This document shows, piece by piece, positions 8,055-16,522 of a DNA stretch of 64,000 bases. The DNA is from Methylovorus menthalis (GTDB lineage: Bacteria; Pseudomonadota; Gammaproteobacteria; Burkholderiales; Methylophilaceae): contig NZ_JAJAQH010000006.1 in assembly GCF_020523625.1 (NCBI RefSeq), positions 1 through 64,000 of the forward strand, read 5' to 3'. The first letter of the stretch is position 1. Each line of letters begins with the position of its first letter. A model generated the notes under the pieces. That model saw only the letters and a program-made list of their open reading frames with translations, searched no databases and was not told the origin of the DNA. Position numbers and translations under genes: made by a program.

Positions 8055-8993
8055 TTACACGGGCTCGTCGAGTTTGATCAATTGCAGCGGACGCGGCGCC
8101 ACCTGAAACTGCAAGGGCGATTTGAGCCGCACAATTTCTCCATCGGTGGCGACCTTGATGCGGCGGCGCGGAAACGAAAACTGGCGTATGCCCATGCTGG
8201 AAAAACTGAAGCTGACGATATTTTCGGCTTCGCCCAGGCGCCCCAATGCGCCTTTCAGCATCAGCCCCAGCATCGCCAGTTTGCTGGTCGGCTTCAGCAT
8301 GATGGCTGCCAGCTCGCCTGACGCCAGCGCATCGGTTAATGGAATCCCAATTTGCTCAAGTTGTAGCTGATTGTTGCCGACAAAGAGAGTAGGCGTACGC
8401 AATTTGCGCGAAACGCCTTTGGTGTTCATCTCGATCTTGAGTACGCGGTGCTGGCGCAGCAAGGTGAAAAAGCCCGCAATCAGGGCCACCACGCGGCTAC
8501 GACCATATTGGCGCTTGAATTGTTCGCGTGCTTGCAACAGCTGGGGATACAGCCCCACGCTGGCATTCACCAGAAATACCTTGTCATTCACCAAACCGAT
8601 CTGCACTGGCTGCAGGCGCCCCGTTAGCAGCACATGGGTAGCTTCTGCGGTGTCTTCGGGGATGTGGTGAGTGCGGCCAAAATAATTGAAAGTGCCTTGC
8701 GGCAGGATGCCCATGGGGCAATCGCGTTGCCAGGCCTCCTGCACAATGGCGTTGATGGCGCCATCGCCCCCGGCGGCCACGACAATGCCGCCGTGCTGCA
8801 TGGCAGTAGAGACGGTTTCGCGGGCAATACGGCTCAGGTGCTGCGGCTCGGCCACTTCGATGATGCTGCACTGGCGGCCTGCTTCATCCATGATGCCCTG
8901 GATGGTTTGCCGTACATCGTCGGTGTCGTGGCGGCCAGAGCCCGCATTGAGAATCACATAAAACGGCGCTTGGTTAGCTGTGGTAGTTGGCAT
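8055..8993 (-). CDS. diacylglycerol kinase-family lipid kinase (312 aa)
   Basis: A soluble ATP-dependent lipid kinase of the DAGK catalytic family (DgkB/YegS type), expected to phosphorylate diacylglycerol or a related lipid at the membrane surface. An NAGSG nucleotide loop lies at 16-20 and the signature GGDG at 75-78, followed by GILPQGTFN-like substrate-loop sequence. The C-terminal half is beta-rich as in the family. It is first gene of the minus-strand operon with the phosphoesterase and PAP2 phosphatase. About 175 nt separate it from the divergent ethylene-receptor-like gene. Confidence 0.88.
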   Translation of the reverse strand: MPTTTANQAPFYVILNAGSGRHDTDDVRQTIQGIMDEAGRQCSIIEVAEPQHLSRIARETVSTAMQHGGIVVAAGGDGAINAIVQEAWQRDCPMGILPQGTFNYFGRTHHIPEDTAEATHVLLTGRLQPVQIGLVNDKVFLVNASVGLYPQLLQAREQFKRQYGRSRVVALIAGFFTLLRQHRVLKIEMNTKGVSRKLRTPTLFVGNNQLQLEQIGIPLTDALASGELAAIMLKPTSKLAMLGLMLKGALGRLGEAENIVSFSFSSMGIRQFSFPRRRIKVATDGEIVRLKSPLQFQVAPRPLQLIKLDEPV

Positions 8994-9168
8994 GGTATCC
9001 AGTAGATGATTGTTCTAGTTAAAGACTGGCGTACGTGTTGTTTAGCAATTACATTTTATGTGATATGAAAGCTTGCCCATAGTTCCTGATGTTAAACGCA
9101 TCAGCCTCGCGTGCATTAAAAAAACGTGTATAACCCTTATACGGCATAGTTGAAAACCGGGAGTCAGG

Positions 9169-11424
9169 ATGGAAGTCATTACCAGTTTTTTCAGTACAGA
9201 TGGGTTTATGCCACATGGGCATTGTTACCTGTGGCAACCCCCCTTGCTCTGGACTTACATCATCTCCGATCTCATGATCGCCGTCGCCTATTATTCGATT
9301 CCCATGGCGCTGGTGTATTTCGTGCGCAAACGTTCCGATCTCCAGTTCGACTGGATCTTCGTGATGTTCTCCATCTTTATTTTTGCCTGCGGCACTACCC
9401 ATTTGTTGGGCTTGTGGACGATCTGGAACCCCGACTACTGGGCGGATGCCACGATGAAAGCCATCACGGGGGTGGCCTCGCTGGTGACCGCCGTCATGCT
9501 GTGGCGTTTGATGCCGCAAGCCTTGCGCCTGCCCAGCACACGTCAACTGGAAGAAACCGTGGAGCGGCTGGAACACGAGGTGGAAGAGCGCGAGCTGGCC
9601 GAACGCTCGCTGGCTGCTTTTAATGACACGCTGGAAAACCAGGTGCTGCAGCGCACATCCGAGCTGGAAGAAATCAACCGCCTGCTGAAGCTGGAAATTG
9701 AATTGCGGCGCGAAGCCGAGCAAACCCTTTATGCCGAGAAGCAGCGGGCAGTCGTGACCCTGCAATCCATCGGGGATGGGGTGATCACCACCGACAAGCA
9801 GTCGCGGGTGAATTACCTTAACCCGGTGGCTGAACGCATGACCGGCTGGAGCAATGCCGAAGCGCAGGGCAAGCCCCTGCTGGAAGTCTTCCGCATCGTC
9901 AATGAAAGTACGCGCAAGCTGGTCCCCAACCCGGTGGATGTGGTGCTGCAGCATGGCGAAATCTACGGGCTCGCCAACCACACGGCCCTGATCGGCCGCC
10001 ATGGCAATGAGTACGCCATTGAAGATTCTGCGGCGCCCATTCGCGATCAGGATGGCAATGTCCTCGGTGTGGTGCTGGTGTTTCATGATGTGAGCGAAGC
10101 CCGCAACATGGCCAACAAGATGACCTATCTGGCCGAGCATGATTACCTTACCGGCCTGCCCAATCGCTTACTACTGAATGACCGCCTGAATCAGGCGCTG
10201 ACCATCGCCCGGCGTGACCAGGAGTTCATCGCCCTGATGTTCCTGGATCTTGATCACTTCAAGAATGTCAACGACAGCCTGGGCCATGAGGTGGGGGACC
10301 AACTGCTGAAAATGGTGGCGCGTCGTCTGGAAAGCTGCCTGCGCGCCAGCGATACCATCAGCCGCCAGGGCGGAGATGAATTCATGATTCTGCTGCCCGA
10401 GCTGACCAATTACTTTTCACCCGCCGAGGTCGCCGAAAAACTGCTGGCCGCGGCCACCGTGCCTTATGAGGTAGGGACCCACGAAATCACCGTCTCCGTC
10501 AGTATCGGCATCGCGGTGTTCCCCGATGATGGGGAAAACGCTGAGCTGCTGACCAAAAATGCCGATGCCGCCATGTACCATGCCAAATCACTGGGGCGCA
10601 ATAATTACCAGTTCTTCACCCGCGCCATGAACGAGCGTGTGATGGAGATTGCCGAGCTGGAGAGCAAGCTGCGTCGCGCCGTGGAGCGTAACGAGTTTGT
10701 GCTGTATTACCAGCCCAAGATTGATATACGCACCGGCCAGGTGGTTGGCGCTGAAGCCCTGATCCGCTGGCAACATCCCAACTGGGGGCTGGTGGCACCT
10801 GATCGCTTTATCCCGATTGCCGAAGATAGCGGCCTGATCCGTCCGATAGGCTTATGGGTCATGCGCGAAGCCTGCCGCCAGAATCAGGCATGGCAAGCGG
10901 CTGGTCTCGCTCGCATTCCAGTGGCGGTGAATCTTTCCACCGTGCAGCTGCGCCAGCATAACTTCCTGCAAGAGGTCAGCGAGATCCTGCTCATGAGTGG
11001 TCTGGAGCCGGACTATCTGGAGCTGGAAGTCACCGAAAGTGTGGCGATCCATGCCGAAACCGAGGTGATCAACTGGCTGCACAAATTAAGAAGCATGGGC
11101 GTGAAACTGGCACTGGATGATTTTGGTACCGGCTACTCCAGTCTTTCTTACCTCAAGCGCCTGCCGATCAATAACGTCAAGATCGACAAGAGCTTCATCC
11201 GCGATATCGAGAGCGATCCCGACGATGCCACCATCATTACCGCCATCATCCGCATGTCACACGGCCTGCGCCTGAATGTGATCGCCGAAGGCGTGGAGAA
11301 TGTCAACCAGCTCGAATTCCTCAAGAAAGAAGGCTGCGACCAGATGCAAGGCTTCATCGCCAGCCGCCCGGTGCCCGCTGAAGAGTTTGCCTTGCTGTTA
11401 CAAAACTGGCCAACGGGTTCGTGA
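9169..11424 (+). CDS. ethylene-receptor-like sensor with PAS-GGDEF-EAL output (751 aa)
   Basis: A membrane-bound c-di-GMP enzyme with an unusual sensor. The N-terminal 120 residues form three spans that align with the plant ETR1 ethylene/copper-binding domain. ETR1 residues D25, Y32, P36, I62, C65 and H69 correspond here to D34, Y41, P45, I71, C74 and H78 at one constant offset of nine, with no gaps. A coiled coil (about 122-190), PAS (about 195-305), GGDEF (GGDEF at 401-405, inhibitory-site RASD at 392-395) and EAL (EALIRW from 529) follow. Both catalytic modules look intact, so it could make and/or break c-di-GMP in response to copper-bound ethylene or another small hydrophobic ligand. GGAG precedes the ATG. 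It is monocistronic. Confidence 0.9.
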   Translation: MEVITSFFSTDGFMPHGHCYLWQPPLLWTYIISDLMIAVAYYSIPMALVYFVRKRSDLQFDWIFVMFSIFIFACGTTHLLGLWTIWNPDYWADATMKAITGVASLVTAVMLWRLMPQALRLPSTRQLEETVERLEHEVEERELAERSLAAFNDTLENQVLQRTSELEEINRLLKLEIELRREAEQTLYAEKQRAVVTLQSIGDGVITTDKQSRVNYLNPVAERMTGWSNAEAQGKPLLEVFRIVNESTRKLVPNPVDVVLQHGEIYGLANHTALIGRHGNEYAIEDSAAPIRDQDGNVLGVVLVFHDVSEARNMANKMTYLAEHDYLTGLPNRLLLNDRLNQALTIARRDQEFIALMFLDLDHFKNVNDSLGHEVGDQLLKMVARRLESCLRASDTISRQGGDEFMILLPELTNYFSPAEVAEKLLAAATVPYEVGTHEITVSVSIGIAVFPDDGENAELLTKNADAAMYHAKSLGRNNYQFFTRAMNERVMEIAELESKLRRAVERNEFVLYYQPKIDIRTGQVVGAEALIRWQHPNWGLVAPDRFIPIAEDSGLIRPIGLWVMREACRQNQAWQAAGLARIPVAVNLSTVQLRQHNFLQEVSEILLMSGLEPDYLELEVTESVAIHAETEVINWLHKLRSMGVKLALDDFGTGYSSLSYLKRLPINNVKIDKSFIRDIESDPDDATIITAIIRMSHGLRLNVIAEGVENVNQLEFLKKEGCDQMQGFIASRPVPAEEFALLLQNWPTGS

Positions 11425-11477
11425 GCAGATTAGCCTTTTGCCAGCGCGTTGCTGGTGAGCGTTTCACTTGCTGGCAT

Positions 11478-12068
11478 TTAAGGTTGGCAGGCAGTGCTGG
11501 CCTGACTCTCTGCCCAGGTTAACAGCTCGCCCAGTACTTGGTCGCTGGCTTTGCTCAGGGCGGCAACCCCGCCAGCGGCGTCGGCCGTGGGAGCGGGGCT
11601 GCTGGCTTGAAATGCGCGGCTCGCCACGATCTGGCGTGATTTCTTTTGCTGCAGGCTGGCGTTGATCTGCACCAGGCCATGGCTCGCGGTTGGGCTGTCA
11701 AATACCTGATCAAAACTATCCAGTGAGAGTGCGAGCAGACAACCGTTGCTTGCACCTGCAGGTGCTTGTCGGTTACGCAGTGTTTGCGTCAGCAGGTCTG
11801 CGGGCGGTGCGGTCCAGCGGCTGTCGGCATAGTAGGCAACCTGCTGGGCATTCTGGTAGGCCAGCCGGTAGCGTATGCGCTTGTTGTTGAGGGCATCGCC
11901 GCTGTGCACGTTTTCAATGCTGGTTTGGGTGGCGATGCGTTCGCCTGGCTCGCTCAGGCCAAAGTCAAAGGTTTGCGGGCCGCTTTGTGGCTTGTTGCCA
12001 TTGAGGCTGAGGCAGGCGCTGAGGCTGCCTGCCAATACCAGTAATGTGATCCATCGTTGCATGTCCAT
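11478..12068 (-). CDS. ABC-type transport auxiliary lipoprotein, PqiC/DUF330-like (196 aa)
   Basis: A lipoprotein with signal peptide and LSAC lipobox (Cys19). The body matches the auxiliary lipoprotein family found with MCE-type transporters, including the conserved early RYRLAYQNAQQVAYYADSRW stretch, where substrate-bridge partners interact. It is the last gene of the mla-like operon, 22 nt after the MlaD-like gene. It probably works in the periplasm or outer membrane with the MCE protein during phospholipid traffic between membranes. Confidence 0.82.
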   Translation of the reverse strand: MDMQRWITLLVLAGSLSACLSLNGNKPQSGPQTFDFGLSEPGERIATQTSIENVHSGDALNNKRIRYRLAYQNAQQVAYYADSRWTAPPADLLTQTLRNRQAPAGASNGCLLALSLDSFDQVFDSPTASHGLVQINASLQQKKSRQIVASRAFQASSPAPTADAAGGVAALSKASDQVLGELLTWAESQASTACQP

Positions 12069-12090
12069 TCCTCACTTGTCCTTATTGGGG

Positions 12091-13035
12091 TTAAGGCTTG
12101 AAGCCTGCTTCGCCGGGGCCGGGCTGGGCTTTGGGTTTGCCCAGCAGCAGGCTTTGCGGGTGGTCTTCCAGCATTTCCATCAATTGCTCAAACTGCTGGG
12201 AGTCACGCTGCAGGCTGTCGGTCAGCGCATTCAGCCGGGGCAGGGTGTCTTGCTGCAGACTGTTGCTCAGTTGCTGGCTGCTCTGCGTGAGCGTGCCGGT
12301 CATGCTGCTGAAGTCACGCGCACTTTGGCCCAGGGTATCCATCAGCGGGCGCACGGCGTCCGAGGTTTGTTGCAGGCTTTGCAGGGTGGTTTCCAGTTGC
12401 TGGCGATTGCGCTCGGAAGCAAAGCTGCCGAGCCGGTTCATGGTGGCGGTGCTGGTGCGGAGCAGGGGCTCCAGCTGCGCCGAGGCTTTTTCCAGATTGG
12501 CAATGGTGCGGTTGAGTTGGGCAGTGTCTATCTTCTGCACCATCTCATGTGCCGTGGCGGCTAGCTGGCTGCTGCTTTTCACCAGGGTTTCCACCTGCTC
12601 GATGATTTCCGGCGCATGCTGGGTAATGCGGTCCACAAACGAGGGGCGTAGCGGAATGGTGTCATCCGGCCCCAGTCGCTGCTGGCTGCTGCCATCATCG
12701 TTGAGGTCGATATAGGCAAGACCGGTCACGCCTTGCAGGCGCAGCTCGGCGTAGGCGGCCTTGCTCAGTTGCAGCGTCTTGGTGACTTCGATGTCGACAT
12801 GGATGTCGTTTTGCGTGTTGTCATCCAGCGAAATGTGCAACACCTTGCCGACTTCCACGCCGCGAAACTTGACCGAGGCTTCGGGGTTGAGGCCGCTGAC
12901 CGGCCGGTTGGAGTTGATGGTGTAATGGGTCTTTTCTTCACGTGACCCCGAAAGCCACCAGAAGGCGAAGATGGCCGCGAGCCCCAGAATCAGGGTGAAC
13001 AGGCCGACAGCAATGGCGTGCGAGCGATTTTCCAT
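12091..13035 (-). CDS. mlaD: MCE-domain lipid-transport protein, MlaD-like (314 aa)
   Basis: Substrate-binding component of an Mla-type phospholipid transporter. One N-terminal transmembrane helix (about 8-30) anchors it in the inner membrane. It is followed by an MCE domain (about 38-120, NRPVSGLNPEASVKFRGVEVGKV) and a long helical tail rich in Gln/Leu/Ser (about 150-290). That tail is longer than in E. coli MlaD and resembles PqiB/YrbD-like tunnel proteins with coiled-coil needles. Its context is permease, ATPase, this gene, then lipoprotein, all on the minus strand with short gaps. The symbol denotes family, not proven orthology. Confidence 0.87.
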   Translation of the reverse strand: MENRSHAIAVGLFTLILGLAAIFAFWWLSGSREEKTHYTINSNRPVSGLNPEASVKFRGVEVGKVLHISLDDNTQNDIHVDIEVTKTLQLSKAAYAELRLQGVTGLAYIDLNDDGSSQQRLGPDDTIPLRPSFVDRITQHAPEIIEQVETLVKSSSQLAATAHEMVQKIDTAQLNRTIANLEKASAQLEPLLRTSTATMNRLGSFASERNRQQLETTLQSLQQTSDAVRPLMDTLGQSARDFSSMTGTLTQSSQQLSNSLQQDTLPRLNALTDSLQRDSQQFEQLMEMLEDHPQSLLLGKPKAQPGPGEAGFKP

Positions 13036-13041
13036 GGTTGA

Positions 13042-13833
13042 TTAAGACCTTTCCATGCGGGCATGTATGCCCTGAAAGAAGTTGGTAACGAACGGGTGAT
13101 CGACCTCGCCTAGCGCTTGCAGCGAGCAGGCGGTGATGATGTGCTTGTCCGCCAGCACCGCCACGCGGTCACTCATGGCGATCAGGGTGTCGATATCGTG
13201 GGTGACGAAGAGCACGGTGAGCCCCAGCGTTTGCTTGATCTGCTTGATCAGGCCCACGAACTTGCTGCTGCGGTCCGGGTCCAGCCCGGCGGTGGGTTCA
13301 TCCAGCACCAGTAGCTCAGGCTCCAGCGCCAGGGCACGGGCCAGGCCCACGCGCTTGATCATGCCGCCGGAAAGCTGGGCGGGCAGCAGGCTGGCGTGCT
13401 GCGGCTCCAGCTCCACCAGGGTCAGCTTGTGCATGACCAGGGTGTGGATGGTGTCCTCGTCAAACTGCTTCAGCTCGCGCAGGGGGAAGGCGATATTGTC
13501 GAATACCGACAGCGCCGAAAACAGCGCGCCTTGCTGAAACAGCATGCCCAGCCGCGTCATCAGCCGCTGCCTGCGTTCGCGCTCCAGCGCGTGCAGGTTT
13601 TCGCCAAATAACAAAATATCGCCGCGTGAAGGTTCGGTCAGCCCAACAATATGCCGCAGCAAAGTGGTCTTGCCACTGCCGGAGCCGCCGACCAGCGCCA
13701 TGATCTCGCCGCGCTCCATCACCAGGTTAAGATCGCGATGGATGACCACATCGCCAAATTCGGTCCAGACATGGCGTGCCTCGCATACGGGCGCTGGTGG
13801 CGTGCTGGGTTTGTTATTCGCGGTGTCGCTCAT
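13042..13833 (-). CDS. mlaF: ABC transporter ATP-binding protein, MlaF-like (263 aa)
   Basis: Cytoplasmic ATPase of the lipid transporter. It has a Walker A GGSGSGKTT (about 48-56), Q-loop LFQQGALF, signature LSGGM (family-typical replacement of LSGGQ, as in MlaF), Walker B LLVLDEPTAGLDP and H-loop VTHD. Length and motif spacing fit the MlaF/Ttg2A group. It overlaps the permease gene by 4 nt and precedes the MCE gene by 6 nt, indicating one transcription unit. Confidence 0.92.
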   Translation of the reverse strand: MSDTANNKPSTPPAPVCEARHVWTEFGDVVIHRDLNLVMERGEIMALVGGSGSGKTTLLRHIVGLTEPSRGDILLFGENLHALERERRQRLMTRLGMLFQQGALFSALSVFDNIAFPLRELKQFDEDTIHTLVMHKLTLVELEPQHASLLPAQLSGGMIKRVGLARALALEPELLVLDEPTAGLDPDRSSKFVGLIKQIKQTLGLTVLFVTHDIDTLIAMSDRVAVLADKHIITACSLQALGEVDHPFVTNFFQGIHARMERS

Positions 13834-14945
13834 ACGCCAATCCCACGGGTCAAGATGGCAAATGCCGCATCCAGCAGGATCACGGACGTAATGGCGGTGA
13901 CCACCGAGCTGGTAGTGCTGGCGCTGAGGCTTTCGGTATTGGGCATGATGCGCAGGCCAAAATGGCAGGCCACCAGGGTCACCACAAAGCCAAACAGCAC
14001 GCCCTTGAACAGGCTCAGAGTCAGGTTGACCGGCTCTACTACCATGGGCAGATAGTCAAAAAAGAAGCGAAAGCTCAGGCCCAGCTCGGTATTGGCTGAC
14101 AGGGCGCCCCCCGCCAGCCCCCAGAAGGAAGTCCATAACACCAGAAAAGGTGCGACAAAGGTCAGGCCGAGCACCTTGGGCAATACGATGCGCAATATGC
14201 GCGAGACGCCCATGGTGGTCAGCGCGTCGATTTCCTCCGTCACCCGCATCACGCCTATCTGTGCCGTCATGGCGGAACCTGATCGGCCTGCCACCAGGAT
14301 CGCCATCAGGATGGGCCCCAGCTCGCGGATCATGCTCAGGCCCAGAATATTGACGATGAAAATGTCAGCGCCAAACGTGCGCAGCTGCGATGACATCAGG
14401 TAGCTCATGGCAATGCCGATCATGAATCCCAGCAGGCCAGTGACTGGCAATGCAGTGACGCCACTTTTGTAGATATTGGCCATGAATTCACGCCAGGGGA
14501 ATGCCGATGGGCGGCGCAACAGATAGAGCATCTCCAGCAGCAGCAAGCCGATCAGCTGCACGAAGTCAGTCAAATGCTGGGCAAATTTCAGTACCAGCTC
14601 ACCCGTCGCTACCAGTGGCAGCGCCCAGTCGATGCGGGAGCCCGTGCGTTGCGGCGCGCGCAATCCCTGCAATGTGGTGAAAAGTGCGCGCTGCTCGTCC
14701 GTCACCTGCATGCGGGCATCCAGCTTGCCCTCCCAGCCATTCAGCAGGACGGTCGCGCCCGCCGTGTCCAGTTGTTCGGTGGCTAGCAGATCCCATTGCG
14801 TGAAGGGATCGGAGAAGAAAGGCTGCAAGGCCTGTTTGAGTTCGGCAAAGTCGTTGTCCAGCGCTCGCAAGGACCATTGGCCCAGCAGGCGCACGCGACG
14901 GCGGCCTTTTGTATCCTGATCAATTTCGAAACTGGCAGCTGCCAT
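13830..14945 (-). CDS. mlaE: STAS-MlaE permease of lipid ABC transporter (371 aa)
   Basis: Membrane permease of the Mla-type transporter with an extra N-terminal STAS-like domain (about 1-105), a known variant in which MlaB-like and MlaE-like parts are fused. The MlaE part (about 115-371) has five predicted spans and the conserved RELGPILMAILVAGRSGSA coupling region. I chose the ATG at 14945 because AAGGGG lies seven nt upstream. The frame stays open to 14990 but that extension has no ribosome site. It is the first gene of the operon running mlaE-mlaF-mlaD-lipoprotein. Confidence 0.9.
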   Translation of the reverse strand: MAAASFEIDQDTKGRRRVRLLGQWSLRALDNDFAELKQALQPFFSDPFTQWDLLATEQLDTAGATVLLNGWEGKLDARMQVTDEQRALFTTLQGLRAPQRTGSRIDWALPLVATGELVLKFAQHLTDFVQLIGLLLLEMLYLLRRPSAFPWREFMANIYKSGVTALPVTGLLGFMIGIAMSYLMSSQLRTFGADIFIVNILGLSMIRELGPILMAILVAGRSGSAMTAQIGVMRVTEEIDALTTMGVSRILRIVLPKVLGLTFVAPFLVLWTSFWGLAGGALSANTELGLSFRFFFDYLPMVVEPVNLTLSLFKGVLFGFVVTLVACHFGLRIMPNTESLSASTTSSVVTAITSVILLDAAFAILTRGIGV

Positions 14946-15190
14946 GTTTACCCCTTGCGAACGCCCCCACAGTGGGGTGCCGCATTGCAAAACGCGTCAA
15001 GGCTGGTGTGTGTCTTTTTGTTGTCAGGCATCCGGCGGCTTGTGAGTGTTCATCCTTTTTAAGGACAGGCCGAAGCTGATCTTGGTTCAACAGTCACGCT
15101 GGTTCAACATTAGTGACTCAACAATGCACGACTTGGCAGAGCGCGACAAGTCGGGATTGTCCTACAGGTAGGGGGAGGGCAGAGGCAGGC

Positions 15191-15658
15191 CTATAAAAAC
15201 ATGCGGCGCGCCTGCAGCTGGGTGGGTTGCCAGCCAAGATGCTGGTAATAGCCGACGGCGGGCGTGTTTTCAGTATCGACCAGGATTTGCGCACGGGTGA
15301 CGCCCTGATCCTTGCACCATTGCAATACGGCATCAATCAGGGTGCGGCCGATACCGGCATGGCGATAGTCCTTGTCTACGATCATGTCTTCCAGCCAGGC
15401 GGCGGGCGTGCCCTGGGCGGTGGAGATGATGAGCTGCGCGCTGACCATGCCGATCACCTTGCCTTCGGCCGTGCGTGCCACTTTGATCATGCCGCGATCC
15501 GGCGCTGCAATCAGCATGGCGAGTCCGCGCCGCTGGGCTTCGGTATCCGCTTCAAAATCAGCTTCTATGCCAAACAGGTCTTCCAGCAGCAGGCAAAGGG
15601 TGGGGATGTCGGCGGCGACGGCGTTATCAATGGTGATGCTGGTTTCTTGAAGCTGCAT
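15191..15658 (-). CDS. GNAT-family N-acetyltransferase (155 aa)
   Basis: A small acetyltransferase using acetyl-CoA. The acetyl-CoA-binding motif A is visible as DYRHAGIGRTLIDAVL (about 96-112, R/Q-x-x-G-x-G/A form), preceded by the beta4 strand WLEDMIVDK and followed by NTPAVGYYQHLGW near the C-terminus. It begins 2 nt after the stop of the XRE-cupin regulator gene, with its GGAGG ribosome site inside that gene's end, so the two form an operon. The acceptor is unknown. The link to the divergent methylamine operon suggests an amine, but this is inference only. Confidence 0.85.
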   Translation of the reverse strand: MQLQETSITIDNAVAADIPTLCLLLEDLFGIEADFEADTEAQRRGLAMLIAAPDRGMIKVARTAEGKVIGMVSAQLIISTAQGTPAAWLEDMIVDKDYRHAGIGRTLIDAVLQWCKDQGVTRAQILVDTENTPAVGYYQHLGWQPTQLQARRMFL

Positions 15659-15660
15659 GC

Positions 15661-16308
15661 CTATTCCTCCGGCGTGTCAGGGAAATCGTGATGGATGATG
15701 GAAAGAAACTTCACTGGCGCGCTCACCAGCCGCTCGGGCCGGTGTGGCTGCTCACCGCGAAACGTCAGCGAGTCGCCGGGCTGCAGCAGAAAGGTCTCAT
15801 TGCCCACTTTATATTCCACTTCGCCTTCCAGCATGTGAATGAACTCGGTGCCGCTGTGCTCGAAGGGCGGAAATTCCTCGCCCGGATCTTCCAGGGTAAT
15901 CAGGAAGGGCTCGAAGGTTTTTTTCGGGCCCTGATCATAGGCCAGCAGGTGGTAGGTGTGCCCACGTTTGGTGCCACGGCGCACCACTTCCATGCCCTGG
16001 CCGTGTTTCACCAGCTGGGCGCTGCTGGTCTGTACGTTGTAGTCGCGAAACAGCCTTGAGAGGGTCACGCCCAGCGCATTGGCAATCTGTTCCAGTGTTT
16101 CCAGGCTGGTGGACACCAGACCATTTTCTATCTTGCTCAACATGCCGCGGCTGATGCTGGCGCGCTCGGAAATATCCGCAATGGTCAGGCCATGTTGCAG
16201 GCGAATCTGCCGTATGACGTTGCCCAGATGGCGACCCAGCGACCTGGCGTCGCTGTCGCTCATCACCGGCGCAATGTCGGCGGAAGCAGTGTTGGATGGG
16301 GTTGCCAT
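15661..16308 (-). CDS. XRE-family regulator with C-terminal cupin (215 aa)
   Basis: A transcription factor with an HTH_3 DNA-binding domain (about 28-85, GLTIADISERASISRGMLSKIENG) and a cupin_2 sensor domain (about 135-208, PPFEHSGTEFIHMLEGEVEY and LQPGDSLTF). Relatives such as PuuR and SutR sense small metabolites and control amine or sulfur metabolism. It is divergent from mgdA across a 214-bp gap holding a perfect inverted repeat, so it is the obvious candidate regulator of the N-methylglutamate operon. That role is inferred from position. A GGAGAG ribosome site supports the chosen start. Confidence 0.9.
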   Translation of the reverse strand: MATPSNTASADIAPVMSDSDARSLGRHLGNVIRQIRLQHGLTIADISERASISRGMLSKIENGLVSTSLETLEQIANALGVTLSRLFRDYNVQTSSAQLVKHGQGMEVVRRGTKRGHTYHLLAYDQGPKKTFEPFLITLEDPGEEFPPFEHSGTEFIHMLEGEVEYKVGNETFLLQPGDSLTFRGEQPHRPERLVSAPVKFLSIIHHDFPDTPEE

Positions 16309-16406
16309 GGGCTCTCCGGGGTTGCAAATCAGGCTTCAGTGTACAAGAAAAAGAAGGGGCTAGCCACGATAAGTTTCCTGTGAAGAAAAAAAGTTGCAAA
16401 AAACTG

Positions 16407-16436
16407 TTGACGGCGAAATTCAGGGAATGCTTAAAT
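16407..16436 (+). promoter_or_regulatory. candidate sigma70 promoter for the mgd-gmaS-mgs operon
   Basis: TTGACG at 16407-16412 and TTAAAT at 16431-16436 with an 18-nt spacer give a plausible promoter about 85 nt upstream of mgdA. The start site is not proven. Confidence 0.4.
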
Positions 16437-16486
16437 AGCAACAAATGTTTCACCACAGTAAACAAAGTTATTAAACAGGAATATTT

Positions 16487-16511
16487 ATTGCTTATGTACA
16501 GCATAAGCAAT
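16487..16511 (+). promoter_or_regulatory. perfect 10-bp inverted repeat just upstream of mgdA
   Basis: ATTGCTTATG and CATAAGCAAT flank the 5-nt TACAG centre. The repeat ends one base before the GGAGA ribosome site of mgdA (start at 16523). It could be an operator for the divergent XRE-cupin regulator, or an RNA hairpin limiting access to the ribosome site. Confidence 0.55.
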
Positions 16512-16522
16512 GGAGACAATCG

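Noticed and set aside
9049-10140. A 363-codon frame antisense to the ethylene-receptor-like gene
   Set aside because: His/Gln-rich shadow without domain signatures. The plus-strand domains are unambiguous.
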